NCBI RefSeq assembly: GCF_001570365.1
Contig: NZ_BBYK01000045.1
Location: forward strand, 186,001 to 250,000
DNA length: 64,000 nucleotides
Source of the DNA: Microtetraspora fusca
GTDB lineage: Bacteria > Actinomycetota > Actinomycetes > Streptosporangiales > Streptosporangiaceae
Reading direction: 5' to 3'
Positions 1 to 8,653 of the stretch are shown piece after piece (the stretch's first letter is position 1; the number at the start of each line of letters is the position of its first letter). Under the pieces are notes generated by a model. It searched no databases, was not told the origin of the DNA, and saw only the letters and a list, made by a program, of their open reading frames with translations. The position numbers were made by a program, and so were the translations under genes.

Positions 1-1
1 C

Positions 2-1120
2 GTCGCCATCTCCATCTGGACCGCCGCCTTCGCCGGCGGTGCCATGCTGGGGCCGCTGATGGGCGGCGCGCTGCTGGAGCATTTCCGGTGGGGGGCGGTG
101 TTCCTGGTCAACCTGCCGGTGATGGCGCTGCTGCTGGTCCTGGCCCCGCTGCTGCTGCCGGAGTCGCGTGATCCACGTCCGGGCAGGTTCGACGTGCTCA
201 GCGTGGCGCTGTCGCTGGCGGCGATCCTGCCGGCCATCTACGGCGTGCAGCACATCGCCCAGGACGGCTTCGGCCCGCTGCCGGTGCTGGCCATCGCGGC
301 CGGCCTGGCGCTGGGGGTGGCCTTCGTGCGCCGCCAGCGCGCGCTGCTCGAGCCGATGCTGGATGTGCGGCTGTTCGGCAGCCGCGCGTTCAGCGCCGCC
401 ATCGGTACGAACACCCTCGGCGTCTTCGCCATGGTCGGCTCCAGCCTCTTCACCACCCAGTACCTGCAGATGGTCATGGGCGCTCGGCCGTTCGTCGCCG
501 GCCTGTACGCCCTGCCCGCGGCGGGCATGGCCATGCTCGCCGCGGCGCTGGCCCCTGTTCTGGTACGGAGGGTCCGTCCGGGGCTGGTGGTCTGCGCCGG
601 GCTGCTCATCAGCGCCACCGGGTTCGCGCTGCTGGCCAGGCTGGACACCGGCGGCCAGGCGCTGACACTGATCGCCGGGATCATGCTGATGGCCGGGGGT
701 GTCACGATCGCCCTGACGGTCTCCTCTGACCTGATCATCGCAGCCGCGCCGCCGGATCGTGCGGGTTCGGTGGCCGGACTGTCGCAGGTGGCCACCGAAT
801 TCGGCGGCGCGCTCGGCATCTCCCTGCTGGGCAGCATCGGCGCCGCCGTCTACCGCGGCCACCTCGCCGGCACCGGCGCCCCCGCGCAGGCACTCGACAC
901 CCTCGGCGCCGCTCTGGAGGTGGCGCGTCGCCTGCCGCAGCCCGCAGGCGACGCCCTGGCGGACGCGGCCCGTGAGGCCTTCACCCAGGGCCAGCATTAC
1001 GCCATGATCGCGGCGGCCGCGGGCTTGTACCTGATGGCGGTGCCGGCGCCGATCCTGCTGTGGTCCATACGGCGTGCCGACCAACCGGAACGGCGTAGCG
1101 GCCAGCACGCGACGCGGTAA
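2..1120 (+). CDS. MFS drug exporter, DHA2 (14-TM) type, 5' truncated by window edge
   Basis: Proton-driven efflux protein of the inner membrane. The open frame runs in from the window edge, so the N-terminal helices are missing. The segment begins with the motif-C region (GGAMLGPLMGGALLE), typical of antiporters and lying in helix 5, followed by WGAVFLVNLP, a QacA/EmrB-family signature. About nine hydrophobic segments follow and the protein ends in a short basic tail. The substrate cannot be told from sequence. It stops 6 bp before the stop of a convergent TetR gene, an unusual arrangement for an exporter-repressor pair, so regulation by that TetR is only a guess. Confidence 0.9.
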   Translation, partial: VAISIWTAAFAGGAMLGPLMGGALLEHFRWGAVFLVNLPVMALLLVLAPLLLPESRDPRPGRFDVLSVALSLAAILPAIYGVQHIAQDGFGPLPVLAIAAGLALGVAFVRRQRALLEPMLDVRLFGSRAFSAAIGTNTLGVFAMVGSSLFTTQYLQMVMGARPFVAGLYALPAAGMAMLAAALAPVLVRRVRPGLVVCAGLLISATGFALLARLDTGGQALTLIAGIMLMAGGVTIALTVSSDLIIAAAPPDRAGSVAGLSQVATEFGGALGISLLGSIGAAVYRGHLAGTGAPAQALDTLGAALEVARRLPQPAGDALADAAREAFTQGQHYAMIAAAAGLYLMAVPAPILLWSIRRADQPERRSGQHATR

Positions 1121-1126
1121 CCCGCC

Positions 1127-1663
1127 TCAGGCGGTGGCCGCCTCGGCGACCGACCGGATGCCGCGGGCAAGGTCTTGGGGAGTCGGGGCGTTGTCCGGAT
1201 CGATGCTCCACCGCACCAGCAGGCCGATGATCAACGTCAACAACACCTGACCACCCTCCTTGTCCTCCTGCGGCAGTCGCTTGCCCAGCTCACCCTGGGC
1301 AAGCGACTGTCCCTCGGCCAACCGGGCCCGCACCTCGGGGAGATGGGCCGCCTGCGCCAGCGTGTCGACGTTGGCTCGCCACAGCGCCGGGTTGCTCTGG
1401 AAGGAGTCGATCAGTTTGCTCCAGAACGCCGCGAGCCACTCTCGGGAATCGTCGGGGAGGGCCTTGAGGATCTCCCCGATCGCTTCGCCGGTCGTTTCGA
1501 TCATCGCCTGGGTGAGGAGGGCGTCCTTGGAGCGGAAGTGGTAGTTGATCGCGGCGAGGTTGCTACCGGAGACGGCGACTATGTCTCGCACCGTCGTGCG
1601 CGCGTAGCCGCGCTCGGCCAGGCACTGCTTGGTCGCGGCCAGCAAATCCTCGGGGACTCCCAT
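1127..1663 (-). CDS. TetR/AcrR family transcriptional regulator
   Basis: DNA-binding repressor of 178 residues. The helix-turn-helix lies near residues 22-53 (TTVRDIVAVSGSNLAAINYHF), with the NYHFRSKDALL ending typical of TetR proteins. The rest is a helical ligand-binding and dimerisation domain. It converges on the MFS exporter with only 6 bp between stops and diverges from the YigZ gene. The 122 bp upstream contain an AAAC/GTTT inverted repeat that could be its own operator. Target genes and ligand are unknown. Confidence 0.88.
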   Translation of the reverse strand: MGVPEDLLAATKQCLAERGYARTTVRDIVAVSGSNLAAINYHFRSKDALLTQAMIETTGEAIGEILKALPDDSREWLAAFWSKLIDSFQSNPALWRANVDTLAQAAHLPEVRARLAEGQSLAQGELGKRLPQEDKEGGQVLLTLIIGLLVRWSIDPDNAPTPQDLARGIRSVAEAATA

Positions 1664-1684
1664 GCGGGGATCCTACCAGCGCGG

Positions 1685-1702
1685 CAAACACTCGTTTCAA
1701 AC
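1685..1702. promoter_or_regulatory. possible TetR operator upstream of the 1127-1663 TetR gene
   Basis: CAAACACTCGTTTCAAAC holds two overlapping small inverted repeats (AAAC-ACTC-GTTT and GTTT-C-AAAC), 22 bp upstream of the TetR start. Placement and AT-richness in a GC-rich genome suggest an autoregulatory site; the arms are short. Confidence 0.3.
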
Positions 1703-1728
1703 ATATGACTGGCGACAGGGGTGGAATG

Positions 1729-1748
1729 AATCTACAACGTAAAGGCGC
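1729..1748 (+). repeat. 20-bp exact direct repeat, copy A
   Basis: AATCTACAACGTAAAGGCGC occurs here and again, identically and in the same orientation, at 41560-41579. Copy A lies between the TetR gene and the YigZ gene. Copy B lies directly upstream of an intact tyrosine recombinase gene. A chance 20-base match within 64 kb is unlikely. It could be a recombinase recognition site, the scar of a small element, or a shared regulatory sequence. Confidence 0.6.
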
Positions 1749-1785
1749 CGGGCCGGTCGCGAGCCGCACTGACTAGGCTGGCCTC

Positions 1786-2436
1786 GTGCCCTCCTATCTC
1801 ACGATCATCGACCCCGTGGAACACGAGACCGACGTCCGCCGCTCGCGGTTCATCTGCGCGCTCGCCCCGGTCGGTACGGAGGAGGAGGCCAGGGCGTTCA
1901 TCGCCGAGCGCAGGAGGTTGTACGGCGACGCCACCCACAACTGCACGGCGTACGTGCTGGGGGACCGGGTGCAGAAGGCCGACGACGACGGGGAGCCGGG
2001 CGGCACGGCCGGGACCCCGATGCTGGAGGTGCTCAACCGGCGCGGCTTCGCCGACGTCGTGGCCGTGGTCACGCGCTATTTCGGCGGCGTCCTGCTGGGC
2101 GCGGGCGGCCTGGTCAGGGCGTACGGCGGGGCGGTGGGCGAGGCGCTCGACCGGGCGGTGAGCGTGCGTATGGTCCCCGCGACGATCATGTCGGTGGTGA
2201 TCGACCACGCGCACGCCGGGCGGCTGGAGAACGACCTGCGCGTCTCGCCGTACCCCGTGCGGGCGGTGGACTACGGGGCGGACGTGACCTTCGAGGTGGC
2301 GGTCGCCGACGGCGCGCGGGACGGCTTCGCCGGCTGGCTCGCGGGCGTGACGGCGGGCCGCGCCATCGCCCTCCCGGGGGAGGGGGTCCATCTCAGGGAG
2401 GACGCGGCGGTCAGCTCTCCAGGGCGTAGCGCATGA
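1786..2436 (+). CDS. YigZ/IMPACT family protein
   Basis: 216-residue cytosolic protein with an N-terminal IMPACT (UPF0029) domain and a C-terminal DUF1949-like domain. Recognisable blocks are RRSRFICAL near residue 19, HNCTAYVLGD, the DDDGEPGGTAG loop near residue 66 and VVTRYFGGVLLGAGGLVRAYG near residue 95. The family is widespread; its eukaryotic member IMPACT binds the GCN2 activator, and the bacterial role is unsettled. Start is GTG. Its 3' end overlaps the convergent isochorismate synthase gene by 26 bp. Confidence 0.9.
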   Translation: MPSYLTIIDPVEHETDVRRSRFICALAPVGTEEEARAFIAERRRLYGDATHNCTAYVLGDRVQKADDDGEPGGTAGTPMLEVLNRRGFADVVAVVTRYFGGVLLGAGGLVRAYGGAVGEALDRAVSVRMVPATIMSVVIDHAHAGRLENDLRVSPYPVRAVDYGADVTFEVAVADGARDGFAGWLAGVTAGRAIALPGEGVHLREDAAVSSPGRSA

Positions 2437-3652
2437 CGCGGAACTTCGCCTGGGCCTCGGCCAGCTCGGCGACCGGGTCGGAGTCGCCCATGATGCCGCA
2501 CCCGGCGAACAGCCGGGCGCGGTTGCCCGTGATCTGCCCGCAACGCAGGGCGATGCCCCACTCGCCGTCGCCCCTGGCGTCGATCCAGCCGACCGGCCCG
2601 GCGTAACCCGCCCGGTCCATGCCCTCCAACTCGCGGATGACCTCGAGGGCGGTGCCGGTGGGCGTGCCGCCGACCGCCGCGGTCGGGTGCATCGCCGCGA
2701 CCACGTCGAGCACGGACGCGCCGTCCGACAGCCGGCCGGTCACCCGGCTGGCCAGGTGCTGCACGTTGGGGAGCACGAGCAGTTCGGGCTCGTCGGGCAC
2801 GTTGAGCGCCGAGCACAGCGGGGCGAGCGCCTCCCGGACCGAGCTGACCGCACAGACGTGCTCGTACCGGTCCTTGGAGGAGGCGTACAGGGCCGCGCCG
2901 CGGGCCAGGTCGTCCGCCTCGTCCTCGCCGCGCGGGGTGGTGCCCGCGAGGACGAGCGACTCGATGGCGTTGCCCCGGTGGCGTACCAGCAGCTCGGGGG
3001 TGGCGCCGGTGAAGCCGTCGACCGAGAACGTGTAGCACTCGGGATAGCGGGCGGACAGCCGGGACAGCAGGAAGCGGACGTCGATGTCGTTCTCGGCGAC
3101 GGCGTTCAGGTCGCGGGCCAGGACGACCTTGTCGAGCCGGCCGTCGTTGATCTGCCGTACGGCCTGCGCCACGGCGTGCTGCCATTCGGGCGCGGTGAGG
3201 GAGCCGTCGCCGTACCGGATGCGGCCGGGCGGCGTCGGCGGTGTCCGGAGGCCGGGCCGGTGGCCGGCGTCGTGATCGTCCTCGCCGATCGTGGTGAGCC
3301 AGGCGCGGCCGCCCCTGCGGGCGAGCACCACGCGCGGGACGACGAGCCTCGATCCTGGAGCGTCGGCCTCGAAGGTGAACGACCCGAACGCGACGGGCCC
3401 CGATCCGGGCGCCTCCACGTCGTCGTCGATGCGCGCGTCCGCGAAGAGCGCCGACATCCAGTCGCGGGCCCAGCGGAACCGGTCCGGGCCCGGCGGCACG
3501 GCCGCGCGGGCGGCCTCGCCCCAGCCCACGAGTCCCTCCCCGTGCCGGATCCAGGCGTACGGCGCGGTGTCGGGAAGGCAGGAGACGAGATCTCCGGGAT
3601 CGCCGACGGGAACCGTGCGCACCACGAGGGGGCGGATGAGAGCGACACTCAC
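2411..3652 (-). CDS. isochorismate synthase (MenF/DhbC/EntC family)
   Basis: Converts chorismate to isochorismate for menaquinone or catecholate siderophore synthesis. The 413-residue chorismate-binding enzyme carries the conserved C-terminal blocks: KVVLARDL, the GATPELLVRHRG loop, AGTTPRG, HLASRVTGRL, the HPTAAVGGTP block at about residue 322, and GWIDARGDGEWGIALRCGQI. GTG at 3652 is chosen because it gives the usual family length; the open frame continues far upstream without coding character. No other menaquinone or siderophore gene is adjacent, so the pathway cannot be decided here. Confidence 0.9.
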   Translation of the reverse strand: MSVALIRPLVVRTVPVGDPGDLVSCLPDTAPYAWIRHGEGLVGWGEAARAAVPPGPDRFRWARDWMSALFADARIDDDVEAPGSGPVAFGSFTFEADAPGSRLVVPRVVLARRGGRAWLTTIGEDDHDAGHRPGLRTPPTPPGRIRYGDGSLTAPEWQHAVAQAVRQINDGRLDKVVLARDLNAVAENDIDVRFLLSRLSARYPECYTFSVDGFTGATPELLVRHRGNAIESLVLAGTTPRGEDEADDLARGAALYASSKDRYEHVCAVSSVREALAPLCSALNVPDEPELLVLPNVQHLASRVTGRLSDGASVLDVVAAMHPTAAVGGTPTGTALEVIRELEGMDRAGYAGPVGWIDARGDGEWGIALRCGQITGNRARLFAGCGIMGDSDPVAELAEAQAKFRVMRYALES

Positions 3653-3802
3653 TTGAACCACTTTACGCAGAATCTGAACATGTTCGACATCAGCCCCCCT
3701 GGTCCGTGCGCTGTCAAGCGGTGATAGGAACTTGGTCACAGAAGGCACGGCTTCCCGAGAGGCGATGGAGCACGCCCGGCGGCCCTTTCTACCTTTGGCC
3801 GC

Positions 3803-4639
3803 ATGAAGATCGCGTCCATTCTCGCCGCCGCGGCTCTGCTGCCGCCTGGCGCGGCCCACGCCCCGACCGCCTCCATGGTGATGGCGGCACTGGGCGACTC
3901 GATCAGCTCCGGGTTCAACGCCTGCGGCTGGTACGTCACCTGCGCGTCGCGCTCGTGGTCCACCGGGGACAGCTCCGACGTGAACAGCCACTACATGCGG
4001 CTGCGGAAGCTCATCCCGGAGATCGACGGCCACAACGTCAACCTCGCCGTCCCGGGCGCGACCAGCGCCGACCTGGTCGGCCAGGCGCAGGAGGCGGTCG
4101 CGCAGGGCGCGCGCTACGTCACGGTCCTGATCGGCGCCGAGGACGCCTGCAAGGCCACGGAGAAGGAGATGACGCCCGTGGACGTCTTCGAGCGGCGCGT
4201 CGGGGAGGCCCTGGCCGTGCTCCGGCCGACCGGCGCGCGGGTCTTCGTCAGCAGCATCCCCGACCTGCGGCGGCTGTGGTCGCTGGGCAGGACGAGCCTG
4301 CTGGCGCGGGGCATCTGGGCGCTCGGGCACGTCTGCCCGACCATGCTGGCCGATCCCACGTCGACCGCGGCCGTGGACCGGCTGCGCCGGGAACGGGTGC
4401 GCGGCCGGGTCATGGCCTACAACGACCGCCTGGAGAAGGCGTGCCTGGCGTACGGCCCGGCCTGCCGTTACGACGGCGGGGCGGTGTTCTCCTTCCCGTA
4501 CACGCTGCGGCATGTGAGCGGGTGGGACTACTTCCACCCGAACGGCGAGGGGCAGCGCGCCCTGGCCAAGGTGACGTTCGAGGCGGCGTTCCCGGTGGGC
4601 GCCGCCTCCCCGGGGCTGTCCGGAGCCGGGGCGGTCTGA
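3803..4639 (+). CDS. secreted SGNH/GDSL-type hydrolase
   Basis: Exported esterase or lipase of 278 residues. A Sec signal peptide (MKIASILAAAALLPPGAAHA) ends in an AHA cleavage site near residue 20. Block I (ALGDSISSG) gives nucleophile Ser33. The catalytic Asp/His pair is in WDYFHPNGEG, Asp242 and His245. Several cysteines in the mature part suggest disulphides, as in Streptomyces secreted SGNH lipases. It is monocistronic, divergent from the isochorismate synthase and convergent with the response regulator gene. The substrate is not evident. Confidence 0.88.
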   Translation: MKIASILAAAALLPPGAAHAPTASMVMAALGDSISSGFNACGWYVTCASRSWSTGDSSDVNSHYMRLRKLIPEIDGHNVNLAVPGATSADLVGQAQEAVAQGARYVTVLIGAEDACKATEKEMTPVDVFERRVGEALAVLRPTGARVFVSSIPDLRRLWSLGRTSLLARGIWALGHVCPTMLADPTSTAAVDRLRRERVRGRVMAYNDRLEKACLAYGPACRYDGGAVFSFPYTLRHVSGWDYFHPNGEGQRALAKVTFEAAFPVGAASPGLSGAGAV

Positions 4640-4732
4640 CCGCGCCGTTCGACCGTCGGCTCCGTCGCGCCGGGCCCAGCCCGGACCCCCTCCGCGGCAC
4701 GTCGGTAGGCCCGCCTCGGCCGCCCGGTGTTC

Positions 4733-5338
4733 TCAGAGCCAGCCGTTGTGCCGGGCCTGCCGGGCCGCCTCGATTCGATTGCGGGTGCCGGTCTTGCCGA
4801 TCGCCGACGACAGATAGTTGCGTACCGTGCTCTCTGACAGGTGCAGCCGGGCGGCGACGTCCGCGACCGTGGAGCCGTCCGCGGCGGCGGCGAGCACGTC
4901 GCGCTCCCGGTCGGTGAGGGGACTCGGGCCGGTGCTCAGCGCCGCTGCCGCGAGGGTCGGGTCGATGACCCGCTCGCCCGCGAGGACCCGGCGGATCGCC
5001 GCGGCCAGCTCCTCGACCGGCCCGTCCTTCACGAGGAAGCCGTACGCTCCTGCCTCCATCGCGCGCCGCAGATAGCCGGGGCGTCCGAACGTCGTGAGGA
5101 TCAGCACCCGGCAGCGTGGGAGGCGGTCGCGCAGCTCGGCGGCGGCGTCGAGGCCGCTCCGGCCCGGCATCTCGATGTCCAGGAGCGCGACGTCCGGCCG
5201 CGCGCGCAGCGCGGCGGGCACGACGTCGTCGCCGTCGGACACCTGGGCGACGACCTCGATGTCGTCTTCGAGGCCGAGCAGCAGGGCGAGCGCGCCGCGC
5301 ATCATGCCCTGGTCCTCGGCGAGCAGGACCTTGATCAT
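4733..5338 (-). CDS. NarL/DesR-type response regulator
   Basis: Cytosolic response regulator of 201 residues. The receiver domain spans residues 1-120, with acidic pair E8/D9, phospho-acceptor Asp54 (ALLDIEMPG) and Lys in FLVKDGPVEEL. The LuxR-type helix-turn-helix lies at about residues 135-200 (LTDRERDVL, VAARLHLSESTVRNYLSSAIGK). Its ATG overlaps the kinase stop by 4 bp, so the two are translationally coupled. It is the last gene of a four-gene operon with an ABC-2 exporter and histidine kinase, the layout of DesK/DesR-like systems that control an adjacent transporter. Confidence 0.93.
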   Translation of the reverse strand: MIKVLLAEDQGMMRGALALLLGLEDDIEVVAQVSDGDDVVPAALRARPDVALLDIEMPGRSGLDAAAELRDRLPRCRVLILTTFGRPGYLRRAMEAGAYGFLVKDGPVEELAAAIRRVLAGERVIDPTLAAAALSTGPSPLTDRERDVLAAAADGSTVADVAARLHLSESTVRNYLSSAIGKTGTRNRIEAARQARHNGWL

Positions 5339-6510
5339 GTGTTCAGCGTCACCTGGAGCCGGAACCCACCGGACGGTGCGGAATCGGCGGACAGCCGCCC
5401 GCCGGCGGCCCGCACCCGCTCGCGGAGGCCCGCCAGGCCGTTCCCCTGCCTGGTTCCTCGTTCCATGCCGGGGGCGGGGGAGTGGCCGCCGCCGTCGTCG
5501 CTGATCCGCAGCTCCATGCCGCCGTCCGTCCCCTGCTCCAGTTCGATCTCGCACCGGGTCGCCCCGCTGTGCCTGATCACGTTCGTCACCCCTTCTCGTA
5601 CGGCCCAGCCGAGGAGGGCGTTCACCTCGGGCGGGAGGTCGACGGACTCCGTCCGGATGGTGAGGCCGATCCCCGCGTCGGCGAGCGCCGTGCGCGCGGA
5701 GTCCAGTTCGGCGGCCAGGCCGCGCCCCCGGTAGCCGGTGACGGCGGCCCGGACCTCGGTGAGCGCCTGGCGCCCGATCCGCTCGATGTCGGCGGCCTGC
5801 TCCGCCGCCGCGTCGACGTCCCTGGGCGCGAGTCGTCGTACGGCCTCGGCCTTGACGACGATGACCGACAGGGTGTGCCCGAGGAGGTCGTGCAGATCGC
5901 GGGAGAAGCGCAGCCGCTCCTCGGTGACCGCCGCCCGGGCGAGTTCCTCGCGGGTGCGCTGGAGCTCCCGGATGGCCTCCCACAGACGGATGATCACAGA
6001 GGGGACGAGGCCGGCGCAGAGGACGCCCCACACGAGGCTCAGGATGGCGGTGAGATCGCCGTCCCGCCATCGCGCGATGGCGGCGGAGACCGCGCAGAGT
6101 GCGAACAGCAGGGGCGGCATCTTCCGCCCTCTGACGGTCACGCCGAGCGCGATCGCCAGCATGACCAGCAGATACAGCCAGTTGTCGCCGAACCCGGCCG
6201 TGCTCGCGCACACGGCGAGGGCGAGCAGGGGCAGCCAGAGGCGCAGCGCCCGGCGGCGGTCGGCGAAGGCGAAGCGGATCGTGACCAGGTAGAGCGCGCT
6301 GGCGAGGGCCACCGCCGTCCAGGCCAGCCACAGCGGGTGGGAGCGTCCCTGTGTGATGTCCCAAACGGGTCCGCCGGTCAGGAGGATCCAGAAGACCATG
6401 CCCTTGGCGTCCGGGCCGCGTTCGCCTTCGCCGAGCGGGTTCAACCAGGGCTCGTCGCTCGATGCCACTTTTGTCGCTGTTTTCAGCTCTTTAGGCCGTC
6501 CTGCCCGCAC
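5335..6510 (-). CDS. DesK-like sensor histidine kinase (HisKA_3)
   Basis: Membrane sensor kinase partnering the overlapping response regulator. The N-terminal half has about five hydrophobic segments (from MVFWILLTGGPVW to CAGLVPSVIIRLW), then HisKA_3 with phospho-acceptor His207 in RDLHDLLGHTLS. A GHKL ATPase domain follows (NALLGWAVREGVTNVIRHS, SDDGGG, GNGLAGLRERV). GTG at 6510 overlaps the permease gene by 20 bp; GTG at 6468 is an alternative giving 377 residues. The signal is likely membrane state or an envelope-active compound, inferred only from the family. Confidence 0.92.
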   Translation of the reverse strand: MRAGRPKELKTATKVASSDEPWLNPLGEGERGPDAKGMVFWILLTGGPVWDITQGRSHPLWLAWTAVALASALYLVTIRFAFADRRRALRLWLPLLALAVCASTAGFGDNWLYLLVMLAIALGVTVRGRKMPPLLFALCAVSAAIARWRDGDLTAILSLVWGVLCAGLVPSVIIRLWEAIRELQRTREELARAAVTEERLRFSRDLHDLLGHTLSVIVVKAEAVRRLAPRDVDAAAEQAADIERIGRQALTEVRAAVTGYRGRGLAAELDSARTALADAGIGLTIRTESVDLPPEVNALLGWAVREGVTNVIRHSGATRCEIELEQGTDGGMELRISDDGGGHSPAPGMERGTRQGNGLAGLRERVRAAGGRLSADSAPSGGFRLQVTLNT

Positions 6511-7216
6511 GGCGGTAACCGTACATCGCGTACAGGCCGAAGACGACGAGCCAGCCGGCCAGGACGGCGGTCTCGCGCAGGCCGGGCGCCTCGCCGGCGA
6601 CGGCGTGCCAGGAGAGGCTGGCGTAGCTGTTCGACGGCGTCCACTCCGCGATCGCGCGCAGCCAGTCGGGGAAGTTGGTGGTGGGGATCCACAGGCCGCC
6701 GACGATGGCCAGGCCCAGCATCGTGGCCAGGTTGGCCATGGAGGCGGTCTGGCCGCTGAGACGGTAGCCGTTTCCCAGGCCGAGCAGGGAGAACGGCACG
6801 GTCCCGACCCACAGCAGCGCGACGATCTGCACCCACTGGGCCGCGGTGAGCGTGACGTGGTTGACCAGGACGCCGGTCAGCAGGACCGCGGCGATGCTCG
6901 GGACGACGCCCAGCACCCCGGTGACCACCTTGCCCGCGACCACCTGGGCGGGCGTCAGCGGCGTGAGCCGGAGCTGGCGCAGCCAGCCCGCCGCGCGGTC
7001 CTCGGCGATGCCGCTCCCGTTGTTGAACGCGCTGCCCAGCGCGCCGTACGCGGCCATGCTCACCATCGCGAAGAGCGCGGCGTCGTGCTTGTCGCCGGGG
7101 GTGATGCCGAGGTTGGTGAAGAGCAGGTACATCACGACGGGCATGATCACGCCGAATACGATGTAGCCGCCGTCCCGCAGGGACCGGACGAGTTCGAGGC
7201 GGATGTAGCCGGGCAT
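6491..7216 (-). CDS. ABC-2 type transporter permease
   Basis: Integral membrane subunit of 241 residues with about six helices, for example YIVFGVIMPVVMYLLF at the N-terminus and AVLAGWLVVFGLYAMYGY at the C-terminus. The EDRAAGWLRQLRLTPL coupling segment is typical of ABC-2 (drug or lipid export) permeases. Its start overlaps the ATPase stop by one base (TGATG), so the pair is co-translated. Exported substrate unknown; DesKR-linked exporters often handle lipids or antimicrobials. Confidence 0.9.
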   Translation of the reverse strand: MPGYIRLELVRSLRDGGYIVFGVIMPVVMYLLFTNLGITPGDKHDAALFAMVSMAAYGALGSAFNNGSGIAEDRAAGWLRQLRLTPLTPAQVVAGKVVTGVLGVVPSIAAVLLTGVLVNHVTLTAAQWVQIVALLWVGTVPFSLLGLGNGYRLSGQTASMANLATMLGLAIVGGLWIPTTNFPDWLRAIAEWTPSNSYASLSWHAVAGEAPGLRETAVLAGWLVVFGLYAMYGYRRAGRTA

Positions 7217-8130
7217 CACGCGTTCTCCTTGAGAAGAGCCGCGCCGGAGGGGGCCGCGGCGGTGGTGAGGGCGACGAACGCGTCCTCCAGGTCGGCCGGG
7301 GTGACCTCGATGTCCCGTACGGCTCCCGCCTGGGCGAGGGCGATCACGGTCGCGTCCGCGTCGGTGCTGCGCAGGGTGGCGCGGTCGCCGTTGATCTCCA
7401 TCCCGGTCACGCCGGGGAGCCGGCCCAGCCAGGCGGCCTCGCCGGAGACGGTCACCCGGACGGTCGTGGCGGCCACGACGCGCTTGATCTCGGCGCTGGT
7501 GCCGTCCGCCGCCACCCGGCCGCGGTTGATCACGATGACGCGGTCGGCCTGCTCGTCGGCCTCGTCGAGGTAGTGCGTGGAGAACAGGATGGTCCTGCCC
7601 CGATCGGCGAAGCCGCGCATGCTCGCCCACAGCTCCCGTCTGGCCTCGACGTCCAGGGCGGCGGTCGGCTCGTCGAGGACGATCAGCTCGGGGTCGCCCG
7701 CGATCGCCATCGCGAACCTCACCCGCTGCGCCTGGCCGCCGGAGAGCCGGTCCACCCGCCGGTCGGCCAGCGCGGTGAGCTGGGCGAGGGCGAGGATCCG
7801 GTTGAGCGGGAGCGGCTCGCGATAGGTCCCGGAGACGAAGGTGAGCAGTTCGCGCACGGTGACCCGCGCGATGATCCCGCCCTCCTGCGGCATGGCGCCG
7901 ACCCTGCCCTGCCGTACGGCCCGCTCGGGGTCGCCGCCGAAGAGGGACGCCGTACCCGAGTCGGGCGGGAGCAGTCCGAGGAGCATGCCGATGGCGGTGG
8001 ACTTGCCCGCGCCGTTGGGGCCGAGGAGCGCCACGGTCCGGCCCCTGGGGATGGAGAGCGTCAGGCCGTCCGCGGCCCGGGTGGAGCCGAACGTCTTGGT
8101 GACGTTCGCCAGGGATGCTGCGATTTCCAT
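7216..8130 (-). CDS. ABC transporter ATP-binding protein (ABC-2 exporter)
   Basis: Nucleotide-binding subunit of 304 residues and first gene of the exporter/two-component operon. Walker A GPNGAGKST, the Q-loop in AMPQEGG, signature LSGGQAQRV, Walker B LIVLDEPTAALD and the H-loop in FSTHYLDEAD are all present. A C-terminal regulatory segment of about 80 residues follows. ATG at 8130 is chosen because it directly precedes the first beta-strand (ANVTKTFGSTRAAD); an in-frame upstream start at 8196 would add 22 non-conserved residues. Confidence 0.92.
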   Translation of the reverse strand: MEIAASLANVTKTFGSTRAADGLTLSIPRGRTVALLGPNGAGKSTAIGMLLGLLPPDSGTASLFGGDPERAVRQGRVGAMPQEGGIIARVTVRELLTFVSGTYREPLPLNRILALAQLTALADRRVDRLSGGQAQRVRFAMAIAGDPELIVLDEPTAALDVEARRELWASMRGFADRGRTILFSTHYLDEADEQADRVIVINRGRVAADGTSAEIKRVVAATTVRVTVSGEAAWLGRLPGVTGMEINGDRATLRSTDADATVIALAQAGAVRDIEVTPADLEDAFVALTTAAAPSGAALLKENA

Positions 8131-8303
8131 GGTTGGAACGCTACGGAGACGCGGCTCGCGGCCGTAGATCGAGGCATCCCGGATTGGGCGGGACAAATGT
8201 CACGGGACCGGCTCGTCACGACCCGGTGGGCGCGCAGCAGACGGAGTGCGTGCGACACCGCCGGCTCGCCGACCCCGGCACGGTGCTCGCGGTACCCGGA
8301 CGG

Positions 8304-8498
8304 TCAGGTCGGGTACGGAGGCTGGTTCTCGGGAGGAACGCCGCCTCCCTTGCCGCCGCCCTTCTTGCCCTTGTCCGTGCCGTGCGGCCGCCCCTTGCGC
8401 GCCTTCCCGACCCCGGACCGCGCCTTGGTCTCCGCCGCGTCCTGCGTGGCGCCCCCGCGACCGGAGCGGCGTGCCTCGGGCTGCTGTGGCTGGCCCAT
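8304..8498 (-). CDS. small basic Gly/Lys-rich protein of unknown function
   Basis: 64-residue protein starting at ATG 8498 behind a very strong ribosome binding site (GGGGGAGGAACG just upstream), which is the main reason to call it. It is hydrophilic and strongly basic, with a tail rich in Lys and Gly (DKGKKGGGKGGG) before a proline-rich end (PPENQPPYPT). No domain recognised. Disordered nucleic-acid-binding or spore-associated proteins look like this, but no role can be assigned. It lies between the exporter operon and the BON-SRPBCC gene, all on the minus strand. Confidence 0.6.
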   Translation of the reverse strand: MGQPQQPEARRSGRGGATQDAAETKARSGVGKARKGRPHGTDKGKKGGGKGGGVPPENQPPYPT

Positions 8499-8653
8499 CG
8501 TTCCTCCCCCACTGCCGTTTTCTCCACGCCGTGGAGCAGGGATCCATCTGCCCTCCGATGGGAACGCCATGCACGGGGGGCCGGAAAGGCCGGCGCGGAT
8601 CGTGCCCTCCCTCATGTCGGGGTCACGTTCCCCCGTCAGGGACCGATCGGGGC

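Noticed and set aside
3653-4537. Upstream in-frame extension of the isochorismate synthase frame
   Set aside because: It lies antisense to the secreted SGNH hydrolase gene and has no family conservation; the enzyme has its normal length from GTG 3652.
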